Of a DNA stretch of 64,000 bases, positions 22,426 through 34,273 are shown in pieces. The notes beneath the pieces are model-generated. The model worked only from the letters and a program-made list of their open reading frames with translations, ran no database searches and had not been told where the DNA came from. The stretch covers positions 4,030,001 through 4,094,000 of the forward strand of contig JASFXZ010000038.1 of NCBI GenBank assembly GCA_032209605.1, in the 5' to 3' direction. A program made the translations under genes and the position numbers. This DNA comes from Mactromeris polynyma. Lineage: Eukaryota > Mollusca > Bivalvia > Venerida > Mactridae. How positions within the stretch are numbered: position 1 is the stretch's first letter; each line of letters starts with the position of its first letter.

Positions 22426-22611
22426 CACTTACCAACCAATCTATTTTAGATAAGTGTTAAGTAGTTAACGCGATAAAAATCTTTTTAACTTGTTAACCAC
22501 TTAATTAACTCGAAAATTATGTAAATAACTAGATATTTATCGCGTTAGCTACTTAATTTTATCTAAAATAGATTGTCCGTTCTGAAACCTAGGGGGTTAA
22601 GTTGGTAAGTG
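22426..22611. mobile_element. Foldback element (copy B)
   Basis: The duplicate of 9654-9839, with the same inverted arms. Sequence right of it (22612 on) diverges from copy A by roughly ten differences in 80 bases. Confidence 0.6.
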
Positions 22612-22811
22612 ACAATAATTTGATGAACATTCATCGAGTAGATGTTCGTACACTATACTAGTATATACAAAATCGATGTGCCGACACAATACAAATAGGG
22701 AAGTATATGTATATACATGTAACATGATCAGGCAATAGCATTCAGTAATTACAAGTTTATATAACCACGTCCTTGATGACTGAATCTATTTTTCACTTCT
22801 AATCGAATTTT

Positions 22812-23252
22812 AAGCTTACAAATACAATGTACATGTATGACTGATTCGCTATATGGTTGTTGTTTCTGTTTGTGTTTTGAATGTGTTTTGTATTTATCTT
22901 TCCCCGGTGCAATTCTGTCACTTTATATAGTGTTCAGGTTGTTTCCTGCCCATGTTCGGCCTATTGCGGCCAGTTGTCTTGACTTCTCCTGTGGTCTTTT
23001 CCATCCATTGATCCCCCCTCCCCATTCCTTCACTGTCCACTTTTATTCTCCTAGTTATTCCTTGTGGTCGGCCGGGCCATTCCTTGTGCCTCTGTCCCTT
23101 AACATGTGTACCCTTTGACCTCCTTAAGTGCCTTATGTTTTGTGGATTGTTGTTTTCCCGGAGGTCTGCGTGGGGAGGCACTGTCTTGTGTATGTGGCGT
23201 TCCATGTAGTTACGCATTCTCTCTCTTTGATTGTAATGTTGGTCTGAGATGG
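22812..23252. repeat. Dispersed ~400-bp repeat, copy 2
   Basis: The array duplicate of 10040-10480. A one-base C-run difference breaks the 123-codon frame seen in copy A, supporting a noncoding nature. Confidence 0.65.
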
Positions 23253-24276
23253 TACCACGATATGTAGTGTATTTGAATCATTGCATTTGTCATGCAGCAG
23301 CGATGAAACGTTTGTGGATTCAGTTCACACTCAGGCTTAATACGTACACCCACACCTCATATTACACTCAAATCTATAAGAAAATGAGTCACAAAGAATA
23401 TTCAGCACTCATTTAACATTATTATACATTTCCTCATACAAAATGTGATTCAAATTTAGACTGAATGGGGTACATTTGGTGATTTGAGTGCCGAGTGTCA
23501 GTATCTGTTACAATCCCTAGGCCAGGTCATAAAGAGTAAAACAACACTGAGTATACTTAGATTTTCGATTTATTAAACCCATACTTCTAGCAAGATACGC
23601 AATATATTATCAATCTTAAGTTATACATTAGTTTTGTCACTGACGTCAGACTTGGATGACTCTATCGGTTCTAAGAAAACATCGTCGTAGAAAGGGGAAT
23701 AGGCAACAGAAACAAATAATAACCAAACTATGGATTTCTTATGGCCTTAAGTAATGTTAAAATAAACTTTGCGCAGAAAACTTTAAACAGATAAATAATC
23801 GAGATAACTTCAGTTTCTGAAATTTATCGATCGATCTGTTGGTTTTCTGTAAACCCATGTGTACATGTAAACACTGCAAACAGATTGATAAATCATGGCA
23901 TTAAAGGTTTGCACAAATAAATGCAGTGAGGTCAATCATTAAACAGTAAAGCAATGTTAAATACAGTCTAAACTATATGCATAGCTAATTCAATTCACAC
24001 TCTATTTTTATCTCAAATAACATCTATGTACCTGCTGAGTGGTACATATGAGACGAACAATTCAAACGTAAATAGTTTTCCACGCACACAAGCACGCAAC
24101 GTCAAAATATTGATAATTTGATTCACGCGGTCTCCATAAGTAATATTTGTCACTACAAACTGTAAATATATTATTTTCTAGAAACATGACGCATATGTGA
24201 CGTCAGGAATAAGATAAACACTCCTCTAATTCCAGTTAGTTCACGTAACAATAAAAACAAAACGCATATTTCTGTC

Positions 24277-26725
24277 TCACGACCAAGCTTGTCTCGGCGT
24301 ATTCGGTGTATGATCTTCATCGTCTCTTTCTTTTGAATATGTTTGAAACCGTGCTTGAAGCTCTTCAAACTGTTTTGTTAAGGAAGCAACCTTGCGCTGT
24401 TTTGATGACTGGATTCTATTTTCTGGTGACGGTTGATAAGATGCAAAGTATTGAGGCTGTATGTCCAACTTTGGATCTGTCACATATTTCTCGGCACGTG
24501 CAGAAACAGACATGCTGTGGTTCACTGTTGACTGATCGGAGAATAAGGTTGTCGACCTATAGTTATTTGACAATGATGACCTTGTAGGAACTGTTTGATT
24601 TTGAGTGACCGCCTCATTACTGACACGAGCTGTTGTATTCTTAGTACGCTCTTCCTGATATTTAGAAATCGATGGCTTGCATGATGGGATGGAAGAAAGG
24701 ATTTGTTCCCTTCGGGTAGTTTTCGAATGTTTCTTCTTCTCTGATGATTTTGTGCACAGGCTAGTACTCTCAGTTGTAGATGTATGATTGCTTGCATGAG
24801 CAGCCGTATCGCTTCCGTGAAATGTCTTGTCTTGGTATTTATCATTCCCATATATGTCACCAGCCTGATTCAAAACGTTGGAGACAGAATATTCATATCT
24901 GTCATCGGACTGAACGTAACGTGACGATTTGTGTCTTTCTTGTGTTGATCCATCAACCACGTATGTCCTTGCTGATCCTGGTTTACGTGCAGTTCTGGTA
25001 TGCGTCTCAATGTCTGGTTGACGTGCAGTTCTGGTATGCGTCTCAATGTCTGGTTGACGTGCAGTTCTGGTATGCGTCTCAATGTCTGGTTGACGTGCAG
25101 TTCTGGTATGCGTCTCAATGTCTGATTGACGTGCAGTTCTGGTATGCGTCTCAATGTCTGGTTGACGTGCAGTTCTGGTATGCGTCTCAATGTCTGGTTG
25201 ACGTGCAGTTCTGGTATGCGTCTCAATGTCTGGTTGACGTGCAGTTCTGGTATGCGTCTCAATGTCTGATTGACGTGCAGTTCTGGTATGCGTCTCAATG
25301 TCTGGTTTACGTGCAGTTCTGGTATGCGTCTCAGTGTTTGGTTGACGTGCAGTTCTGGTATGCGTCTCAATGTCTGGTTGACGTGCAGTTCTGGTATGCG
25401 TCTCAATGTCTGGTTTACGTGCAGTTCTGGTATGCGTCTCAATGTCTGGTTGACGTGCAGTTCTGGTATGCGTCTCAATGTCTGGTTTACGTGCAGTTCT
25501 GGTATGCGTCTCAATGTCTGGTTTACGTGCAGTTCTGGTATGCGTCTCAATGTCTGGTTGACGTGCAGTTCTGGTATGCGTCTCAATGTCTGGTTTACGT
25601 GCAGTTCTGGTATGCGTCTCAATGTCTGGTTTACGTGCAGTTCTGGTATGCGTCTCAATGTCTGGTTTACGTGCAGTTCTGGTATGCATCTCAATGTCTG
25701 GTTGACGTGCAGTTCTGGTATGCTTCTCAGTATCTTGTTGATATACACGTTCAATACGCTTTTCCGGGCGTATTTCGTAAACAGCTTTAGTATAGCTCTC
25801 CGCATCTTTATCATGGAAAGCACTTCGTTGCATCCCCTGAGCTCTTGCGTATACATATGTGGGTATCTTCTCTTGAGATATATCGCGTACATTTATCGGA
25901 TGATTCGCAAGAGCGCTATCATATTTAGTTTTGGTGGTTTCATATAAATGTTGGTATTTTGATTTTATCGATTTATCTCGAAATTTATCATGCATCTGAT
26001 GAAGTTTGTCTTTTTCGTCTATTGTATTGACGACGTATTTCGACAGTTCACTATGTCTTTGTTCAGAATTACTTCCCAACCCCCATCTCGAATCAATAAA
26101 GTCTTCACTTTGTATATTATAATCAGGAACTTGTTTTCTGGAAGTAACATGTTGTCTTGTCATCGAACTTCTGTTTTCAGCTAACACATTACTTCCTTCA
26201 AAAGTAGCATTCTAGTTGTTATGAGTTTCATATTGACTTGTTGTAAGATTGGTAAGACTGAGGTCCGTTCTGTATGAAGAATGTTTTGTACTGCTGTGTC
26301 CTTGCTGCGATTCATTTTTAACAAACGTTCATAACACAGATCAGGTAGTTTGTAATATTGTCCACCGGGATCACCGCCATTGCGGATCTTGACAGACACA
26401 CCATCGTTAACGATGTAAACTTCCGACTGTGTGTGTTACTGTCGTAATTGACAAATTTTACATCGATGTCAGTGCACATTCCAATACGCTCGAGTTGCTT
26501 CATCACCCACAAGCGTCTATTATCAACTGAGTAATATGTGTCACTATATCCAGGCCGTTTCATCACTGACACTTCTGGGATGTCACGTAAACTGCAAAGA
26601 CCATTTAAGATATCATCCAGAGTCTGTCCTATTGTTTTATCACTGTGGCGAGATTTTCTGTCAAAATATTTCGAAATACTACTCTGAGAGTAAAATATTT
26701 CCGACGGTCTTAGTTGAATTCTCAT
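24277..26725 (-). pseudogene. Gene L in copy B: pseudogene with two 1-bp deletions and a nonsense codon
   Basis: Compared with the intact L copy it has three lesions. One C is missing near 26410 (GTTAACGATG for GTTAACCGATG). One T is missing in the T run near 26312-26317. A TAG replaces GAG at 26212-26214. The frame downstream stays open for 636 codons (24277-26187) from an internal ATG at MLAENRSS, including about 20 repeat units and the full C-terminal tail. TATA and upstream boxes are intact. The N-terminal domain is broken after about residue 105. Sequence or assembly error is possible for the T-run deletion but unlikely for all three. Confidence 0.8.
24979..25735 (-). repeat. 36-bp minisatellite of the L pseudogene, about 20 units
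   Basis: The same 36-bp unit as in the intact gene, nine units fewer. Unit sequences remain homogeneous even though the gene is broken upstream. Confidence 0.95.
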
Positions 26726-27715
26726 ATTTAAGTCACGATTTACTTCACAATTTTAGTATTTCAAATCTCGAAATTGCGCCATCAACAATGTTAGAAATGA
26801 TTTCCTAAATATTTAACTTGTCCGCAATTATCAACTAATCCAACCGTTTTTATATCCTTTAAGGTATGGCGTAGTTACATCGCTTTAAAGTATTATGATA
26901 CAAAACAAACGTAAGGAACACCAATTGTCAACTCATCATCGTCACGCAAAATATTTTATAAATTTTCGGAAAATGGCCTATTGTATCGCGATATACATGG
27001 ATCTAACTGTACGGAAATTATATTTTATCAATTTTCGGAAAATGGCCTATTGTATCGCGATATACATGGATCTAACTGTACGGAAATTGCCGAAATGTTG
27101 CAGTTGTAAAGCTACGTAAACAAATTATTGAAAATCCTGTTTTTAAACTTTCCGTCTGACATGGTTTCTTGTATGATTTTCTAAAACAATATCATTGGAA
27201 AGTTAACGATCAATTGAAAAAAGATGTTCAATTTATTGTTAACCTTAAATATGTAACCTTCTGAAAATAAAGAATTTATTACTACTATTATCAAATTACA
27301 TGTACTACAAAATTAACCACAAACATTGAATCAATTGTTAAACCTGTCAGACGGGAATTCCCGGTATGTGACCGGGAATTTCCAAAATTTACTTCTGCAT
27401 AAAGAAATAAGCAGTCATTAATATTTACACGCTAAAATCGATAACAAGAGATCCATGGTGTCCCTAAATAGTTCAGCATGATTCTAATCTTAAAATAGAC
27501 TTGAATCGCCGGAGTAGACTTGAAAAGCCGGAGTTACTAATTCTTGAAATAGCAGGGGAATCACCAATATATTAGGCGGGGATCTGGGGAGGGGGGGGGG
27601 GTCTCCCCTTAATTATAACCATTCATACACGATAAGAAGCCGGTTGATGACGCTTAAGTCACTGGGTAATTTTACCGGCTTCCGGCTCTTATTGACACCC
27701 ATGGGCTAAGAGATT
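26300..27715. repeat. Partial array copy C and right edge of the array
   Basis: Homology to 14040-15130 continues through the doubled upstream box (26958-27098). About 750 bp are then missing, and homology resumes at about 27472-27715 (equivalent to 15895-16125). Between these, 27390-27470 resembles the S upstream region (8810-8890) more than the L one, so this copy is a mosaic or preserves an older state. Beyond 27715 the sequence is unique. Confidence 0.75.
26847..26854 (-). promoter_or_regulatory. TATA box of the L pseudogene
   Basis: GGATATAAAAACGG at the conserved distance from the ATG at 26725. Confidence 0.6.
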
Positions 27716-29282
27716 TTTAAAATTTATATAACTACGATATATGGACTAGTACACCTGTTATCAACTGATACATATATAAAATCATATAGTCATGTACGTA
27801 TATCTGTATTGTGTATTTACATGAGCCTCAATTAAAATAGTACTTGAATGTTTTTATTTGTTTGTATTAAGTAGATCTGTTACGGTCGTTATTTAGCCTG
27901 AATTATTCCATGGTTCGTTTAAAGTATAATTATCGGGAAAACGGGTAAATAGACTGTGCTGTCATGTTTGGACACAATCCATACTTCGAGTAATCTCTTT
28001 GGACGGGCGTTCGTGCAGAAATGAATGCAGTAAATATAACAGCACTTTAATTATCGGTGCAGAAAACGACCTGGAAGCAGAAATTTGAACTTCAATGTGA
28101 ATCGATACGAAAGATCGATTGTGCAGAAGTATAATCATACTGCATGTACATGTCGATTTTCTCTGCAGATTGATATGCATACATTGAATAAATATTCTAT
28201 ATGTGTTGTGTCCCCACCAATTCGAGCCACTAATTAGGTTCACCATCGTCTGTCCGTCGTTCTGTCCATCCAACTTAAGTTTGTGTCGCTCATATCTAAA
28301 CATTTATTTGACAATTGAGTTACGAAAATTAACGGGAGTATAAGTCATCCAATGAAATGTGCGCCTGGATTAGTAAGAGCAGAGTTGTGTCTCTTGATGT
28401 AGTAAAAATGGCTCGTTTGAACACTATGAAAAGTGTTCGACTAAGAGTATTGAAATTTCATAGGACTATAAGTCGTCAAAGGAAACGTGCTCACCATGCC
28501 TCTTGAATAAATGAAATATTCAGCTCATTAATTTTTGCTCCTTGCGTTTTAACATTAGATCATATAGGTCAAAACGAGTTATGTCCCTTGATGTGGTAGT
28601 GTTCGAACACGCATGCCACGCATATCTAAACAAGTATATGATCTAGAGTTACAAAACATTTCAGGTATATTGTTCCGACTTCCAGATTTCGCATCTCGGG
28701 TTTAAACATGAGATCAACTCATGAACAACAGAGTTACGGTCCATAACTTAATTAAGGGCGAATTTGTTTGTACCAAACCGGTTTGAATCCAAAACTGGTT
28801 TGTCAAACCTTTCATTTGTTTTAACTAACTGGTTTCAAACTAAAACAAGTTTCTGTATTTGTTAATAACAAATCTTAAACTGGTTAGTCAAACTGACCGA
28901 ACTACCTCCAAGTGTGGTTTGTCTGGTTTGATTTATCCGAATAATCGTATACTAGTTAAACAAAATGGTGGACTGATTTTATGGCGGGTGACCGTGCCAC
29001 TCATTAAACTGAGGACAAGAAGTTGTATACTTCGTGTGTTTTTAACTCTCATGAAATCTCACGAGAGCTTAGCCCTTGATGGTTTCTGCAGTTTGGAATA
29101 ATATATTGTAATGAAATTTGATAAATTGGTGGTTTACATGGAATGAATGGTTGTGGTTGTATTTATAGCCACTAGGCCCGATATCAAGGAGATTGGTTCT
29201 CAAATTATAAACAAATTAAGTTTAATATTTTCACGAGGCCTGGCATATTACATAAGCCATCTGGTTGGCTCACTCACATATA
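27716..29282. other. Spacer, no gene seen
   Basis: Between the array and the HEPN pseudogene block. Sections at about 28260-28510 and 28530-28680 resemble each other loosely (ATATCTAAACA, GTGTCTCTTGATGTAGTA-like phrases), suggesting an eroded tandem repeat. Open frames of 80-113 codons show no known motif. Confidence 0.45.
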
Positions 29283-29362
29283 GTATACTAATTCTATGCC
29301 CCCAGTAGGATTCAAACCGGCAGCGGTGAGGGGCAAGTGACTTCATTTAACCCACTGGCTTA
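29283..29362 (-). mobile_element. tRNA-derived SINE fragment
   Basis: The minus strand carries TAAGCCAGTGGGTTAA (A-box-like) and, about 45 bases later, GGTTTGAATCC (B-box-like). No acceptor stem can be paired, so this is a SINE head, not a tRNA gene. Confidence 0.5.
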
Positions 29363-29465
29363 TATCAAAGAGCTGCATATATCATTGAATGTACATGTAC
29401 TGTAAACTAGTCTCTATTTGGACAGTGTATTTCAATTCCTTTTTTCTTGTAGTAAACTACATCCT

Positions 29466-29717
29466 GGGCCTGTATTCCAAAACGTTTTAAGACTGAATCT
29501 CACTTTAAAATTGCAAAAATAAAATTTACAACCATTTCGTTTTCATTACATTTAAACGGATACTTTTTGCCTGAATATTTCTTGTTACTCGCTCTACGCT
29601 TTTGCCATGTTTTGTCAAAATATATTGTAAAACAATAACGTAGGAACAAAATGAAAATTTACCATTTTAAAGTATATGTCTGAAATTCAGTCTTAAAATG
29701 TGTGTGAATACGTGCCC
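29466..29717 (+). mobile_element. 252-bp MITE, copy 1
   Basis: The ends pair as GGGCCTGTATTC...AAGACTGAAT and the complement of GGGCACGTATTC...AAGACTGAAT. The internal sequence (CCTGAATATTTCTTGTTACT) matches the MITE at 33230-33492 in reverse orientation. Confidence 0.8.
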
Positions 29718-30080
29718 TGTATTACAATAGGACATTCAAAGGACTTGCCTTGATCGAGTTAACGGTACAAATACAGCATGAAATGAAAAGCATTTAATCT
29801 CCAATGATGTATGATTATTTATCATAGATTACAATACAGTACAATACAATACATCTTTAAAACAAAGACATAATAAGTGATATCAATGAAAACAAGAAAC
29901 ATCTTGAAAAAAGATAGTCGGCGTAATTTGAACGTTAAGATTTGTTGTGCAACATGAAAAAATGCCTAGATTTCACGATTACTGGTAACTCAAGATCCAA
30001 GTGGATTTCGGTAAGGTAACGTACCCTTTATCGAAAGGTTAACCAATTCGCGTCAAGTTTACAAACGTTGTTCGGTTGAA

Positions 30081-31866
30081 CTCATTTTGTCTCTATTGTT
30101 GAATTTCTGCTACGTATTTCGATTCGTTTTCAGGATCAATTGTACAAGTCTTGAGTTTATTAATACGCTCAGCTAAGTTAGGTATGCCTTGTCCAAGTCT
30201 TAAAATTGCAGTTGCATCATCTTGTACACAACAGTTGTACATTTATATGTTCGATGATGTGTGTAGCTTACATAGCTTTTATTAATGAAAAATTCACTAA
30301 ATAATTTTACTCAGAGAACTGCAAAACATTCGATCAAAATGTGTATACTTTGACTATGAAATAATGTTACACGAAAATAACTCCATGTCATGAATAATAG
30401 GTATTTACGTATCCCAATAGCGACTCTTAAATCGAGCAAGAAATACCGCTTACAAAGTACAAAGCCATCCCTACAATACACATTTAAACTCGTTTAAAAA
30501 GAATTAGTTTTCAACTCTCCAAGAAAAACACCGTCAATTAATACTGGGTTCAGCGAACCTTGTGTTCTTCAACTAGCAGGACTAGCTAAACAAAATAAAA
30601 ATAAGACAATAAAGATAATAACCTTTTCCAAATCGTCCCATTTTTGTTGATATATCTGCTGTGTCAGATTAATAGTCTTCACATGGGCAAATTGAAAATA
30701 CCAAATCAACGTAGGACGACCCATAAGAAAATGCATACATGCGTAACATATCCGAAAATATTAATAAAACATGTAATGCAATCTCCGAGGGAGACATATT
30801 GTTTATGCGGTCGGCGTCTGTCCGTCCGTCTGTCGGTCCGTCCACTTTTAGCTTGTCCGCGCTTCATCTCCAATACTGCTGGTTGGATTTCAGCCAAACT
30901 TCATAGGATTGATCAACATCAAGTGTAGTTGTGCATCTTCGTGTTTTTTTCTGCTCAGATAATGTTTCACTGAGTTTTGGCCCTTTGATGTTTTATACAT
31001 ATTCAGTGCATGGTGAACTGATCAAACACTATCTTTCTTGCTAGCATGATATTTTGTTCTAACATCTTGTATCAGTATTAAAATAACTGACAAACTCCCA
31101 TCTGGGAGACATATGTTTTTTATTAAAAAACAACCATCTAGTTAAATAATTATAATAGGGATAATTAGTACGAAAACCAAGTGTCTACATGTATATATAT
31201 AGGAATTATACTGTAATATAGCATCGGTATAAATCTTATGAATCTTGAAAGAACAAACGTCTTGTTCCTTTGTGTCATGTAACATAATTGAATTACTGGT
31301 GTTTCTTTCATTTGTTCTAACCTTCCGGTAATAATGATTAAATAAGTTGATACGACTCAACGTACGACTTCGGTCATTCCGACCCCCCCCCCCAATTTAG
31401 TCCCTACAATATCAATTTTCAATATCAATTTTGTTCGTTTAGATGATGCGATCGATGCTTACCTCATTCCTTATCAGTCGAAGTCGTGATATGTCTGCTA
31501 CTAGTGATGTATCAAAAGAAGGCGGTATGCCATGTGACCAATACATTGATGTTTTATGAATGTCACATATGTATCTCAACAAGATATTTAAGAGAGGAAC
31601 ATCGCAATTTTTTGAGCTAGGTTTGTCATCTGCATTGCTCTGAGGGTGAGGATAGAGGACATCCAACTGAGTCTGTGTTATAATCTTTTTCTTCTTTAAG
31701 TCTTTAATTGTTTTGAGAACTGCTTCATATTTAAGCTTATTTTGTTGTACAACTTGGGTGATACGCGTGTCAAACTGATGTCTAAGAACAGCCGTACCAC
31801 CGTCTACAACTAAACTTAAGATCCTAAAGCCGTAGGCCGAATAGAGGAAGTGCTCGCCTCTGTAAC
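30081..31866 (-). pseudogene. HEPN-domain gene fragment, pseudogene
   Basis: The counterpart of exons 1-3 of the gene at 34274-43991. Exon 1 (about 31466-31866) has lost its ATG (CGCCATCTG became CGCCTCTG) and 16 bp after it, which shifts frame; 75 codons of the HEPN core remain open (31439-31666). The exon 2 acceptor AG has become AA (30692). The exon 3 acceptor and its first bases are removed by a ~20-bp deletion near 30208. Exon 3 is cut off at 30081. No NTPase or ankyrin part follows. It cannot make the parent protein. Confidence 0.85.
30782..31110. repeat. Dispersed mollusc-type repeat, copy 1
   Basis: Begins with a GAGGGAGACATATTG phrase and a CTGTCCGTCCGTCTGTCGG simple stretch, then CCAAACTTCATAGGATTGATC, and ends near CTGGGAGACATATG. 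The paired copy lies within the duplicate block at 42935-43220. Confidence 0.55.
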
Positions 31867-33229
31867 AACTTAGATCATTGTTTGCATTATTTAGCTATAA
31901 ACATCTAATGCATGAAGGCGCCTGAAATATAGAACATAAACATACTTGTAAATATATAAGTTTAGACTGGTATCTGGAGTTTCGGGTCTCCACACGAAAA
32001 CTAAGTAGGGTTTAAAGATTCGTCTTTTCCCGGACGCACAGCCGTAGTCTGATCGTCCTATCTCCCTCAAAATGTGTGTGTGGCACATATCGAAAAAGCA
32101 CGTGACCTGTAGTTACAAAATGTATAGGTAATTGCCATTACATAGGTAATCACACTTGGGGTTTTAACTTTAAAACTTGCTTTAACGTGTTTTAACTGCT
32201 TATGGTATGTGGCTAAGAACACAACCTCTTGCAACATCTAGATTAAGACAACTTCTGTTATTATTCTTCGTTTGCAAGCATGCATTTGCAGTATGTTAAT
32301 AAGATGCATAGCCGGGTGATGGATCTTGCTTTACTGTCTTTTGCTTTTATGGAGATATGAACACTAATATTGTTATCAATAAGTTTACATGTTAGCGAAG
32401 CAAATATTTCAATTAATAAAATCTCACGAAGTTGTTCACCTCAGTAAGTGTTTTGCAAACAGAAGCTCACGTTTTACTTACATACAGCCCCGCATTTTAC
32501 ATTTTGCTATCTAGTTTGTGATGTATTCTTGGTGACTTTGATAGTGACTCATATCTTCGGAAGCATGTCTGCCATTTAAAACTGTTAGAATATGACATAT
32601 AACCCTTGTGTTCCTATATACTAAATATCTGTTGAAGAGTGGGTAAAAAACAGTGATGTTGAATCCGCTGATGCAAGTTTGTAAGCAATGTAAGCAAGAC
32701 ATTGCCTACTACATTTCTTCAAGAAATAGAAGTGTGTGTCATCATGATCCCTGTCAATCGTAAACCTTTTCATGTTGACTTTTACAGGTATATTGGTCTA
32801 TTGATTTAACACTTGTTATCGAAATTGATATAAGAAACATGACGACACCATTCATACAGTAAACAAAATGGGTATGACACATCCTACTTATATAACCGGG
32901 TTGTACCTACTGATTAGAAAGATGGTTGAGCCAGTTTATTCCTCAGCATACGTACCAGTCAAACTTATGATAAACGCTAACAGAAATTACAATGCACAAA
33001 ATAAATTCCTTATTCTTGGACAATATTGTACGTTTTTATTGGGTACATTGCGTGACGATAACAATCATATTACAGTAATTAAAAATTGTGAACTATGACG
33101 GTTTTGAAACGACCGAAATGATTATACTTTAATGCAAATACAGGTGTAAATCTGTAATACAAGAGCGCTAGATTTCTGAGATATATGAGGAAGACGTGGT
33201 TTAATTCGGACTAAGGCCCGTGGGGTGCT
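31867..33229. other. Duplicated upstream region of the HEPN pseudogene
   Basis: Matches 43999-45376 with indels; it is noncoding in both places. The functional copy contains an AT microsatellite (44159-44175) that is missing here. No RNA gene seen. Confidence 0.5.
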
Positions 33230-33492
33230 GGGCCCGTATTTACAAACGTTTTAAGACTGAATCGCACACTTACACTTTAAAATGGTAATTTTTCATTTTG
33301 GTCCAACGTTATTGTTACACAATATATTTTGATAAAACATGGCAGAAGAGTAGAGTGAGTAACAAGAAATATTCAGGCAAAAATTTATCCGTTTAAATAT
33401 AATGAAAACGAAATGCTTCTAAATTTATTTTATGCAATTTTTAAGTCTAAATCTGAGATTCTCTCTTTTAAAACGTTTGCGAATAAGGGCCC
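33230..33492 (-). mobile_element. 263-bp MITE, copy 2
   Basis: Starts GGGCCCGTATTTACAAACG and ends with the complementary CGTTTGCGAATAAGGGCCC. The body matches 29466-29717 in opposite orientation (ACATGGCAGAAG, GTAACAAGAAATATTCAGGC). Confidence 0.8.
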
Positions 33493-33509
33493 CGGTCAGT
33501 ATTTCGTAA

Positions 33510-33890
33510 TTCGCTGTATGGTTATTATTCATTTTTGTGTTTTGAATATATGTAATATTTCCCCTTCCCCTGTGCACTCAGTTCACTTTATATAGTGTTT
33601 AGGTTGTTTTCTGCCCAGTTTCGGCCTGTAGTTGCCGGCTGTCTTGGCTTGTCATGTGGTCTTTTCCATTAATTAATCCCCCTTCATTGTTTGTCCTCTT
33701 TGATTCTCCGAGTTATTCCTTGTTGTTTGCCAAGCCATTCCTTACGCCTCCGGTCCCAAACGAATGTACCCTTTAACTTATCAATGCCTTATGTTTTATG
33801 GATTGTTGTTTTCCCGGAGGTCTGTGTTGGGAGGCACTATCTTATGTATCTTATGGCGTCCCTGCAGCAACTTATTCCTTCTCTTTGGTT
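33510..33890. repeat. Dispersed ~400-bp repeat, copy 3
   Basis: A diverged relative of 10040-10480 outside the array. Shares CACTTTATATAGTGTTTAGG, GTTGTTTTCCCGGAGGTCTG and GGGAGGCACT. Confidence 0.65.
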
Positions 33891-34273
33891 GTATTTTTAT
33901 AAAAACAAAACAAATGTACAGTATTATACTATAAGAAGGTTGATTTGCCCTGACACCTCACATTTCAACAAAACTAAGCTTCATAGGAATCAAACATAAA
34001 CACTTATTGAAATATTCAATGTTCAGTTTCAATCATGTTCAACCTTGAAAAGTATATCGTTTAAGCTTAAATAAAAATTAAAAGAAAAAAAATGAATGTT
34101 AACACAACATATCAACGGAAATATTTTGACAGTCATTAAAGTTACGTAACAACAGCTTATCATGTGAATGTTACTTGTTCCGTGCTAAAGCTGGTGTCAC
34201 TTTACACGATCATATTTAATTTTTCTTTGGAATTTTCCTATGAGCTATGCTTCCTTTTTTAGGAATATGAATG

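Larger units (their letters stand above)
14040..26300. repeat. Tandem segmental duplication, copy B
   Basis: The second unit of the array. It lacks the 526-bp element (empty site 16160-16164), lacks 185 bp near 23615, and has nine fewer minisatellite units in its L copy. Copy C (26300-27715) continues the pattern on the right. Confidence 0.9.
30081..33166. repeat. Segmental duplicate of the 5' half of the HEPN-nSTAND3 gene
   Basis: Direct homology to 42203-45376 covers the 5' end of exon 3, introns 1-2, exons 1-2 and about 1.4 kb of upstream sequence. Divergence is substantial, with many substitutions and small indels. Homology starts inside exon 3 at about 30081 and ends at about 33166. Confidence 0.85.
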
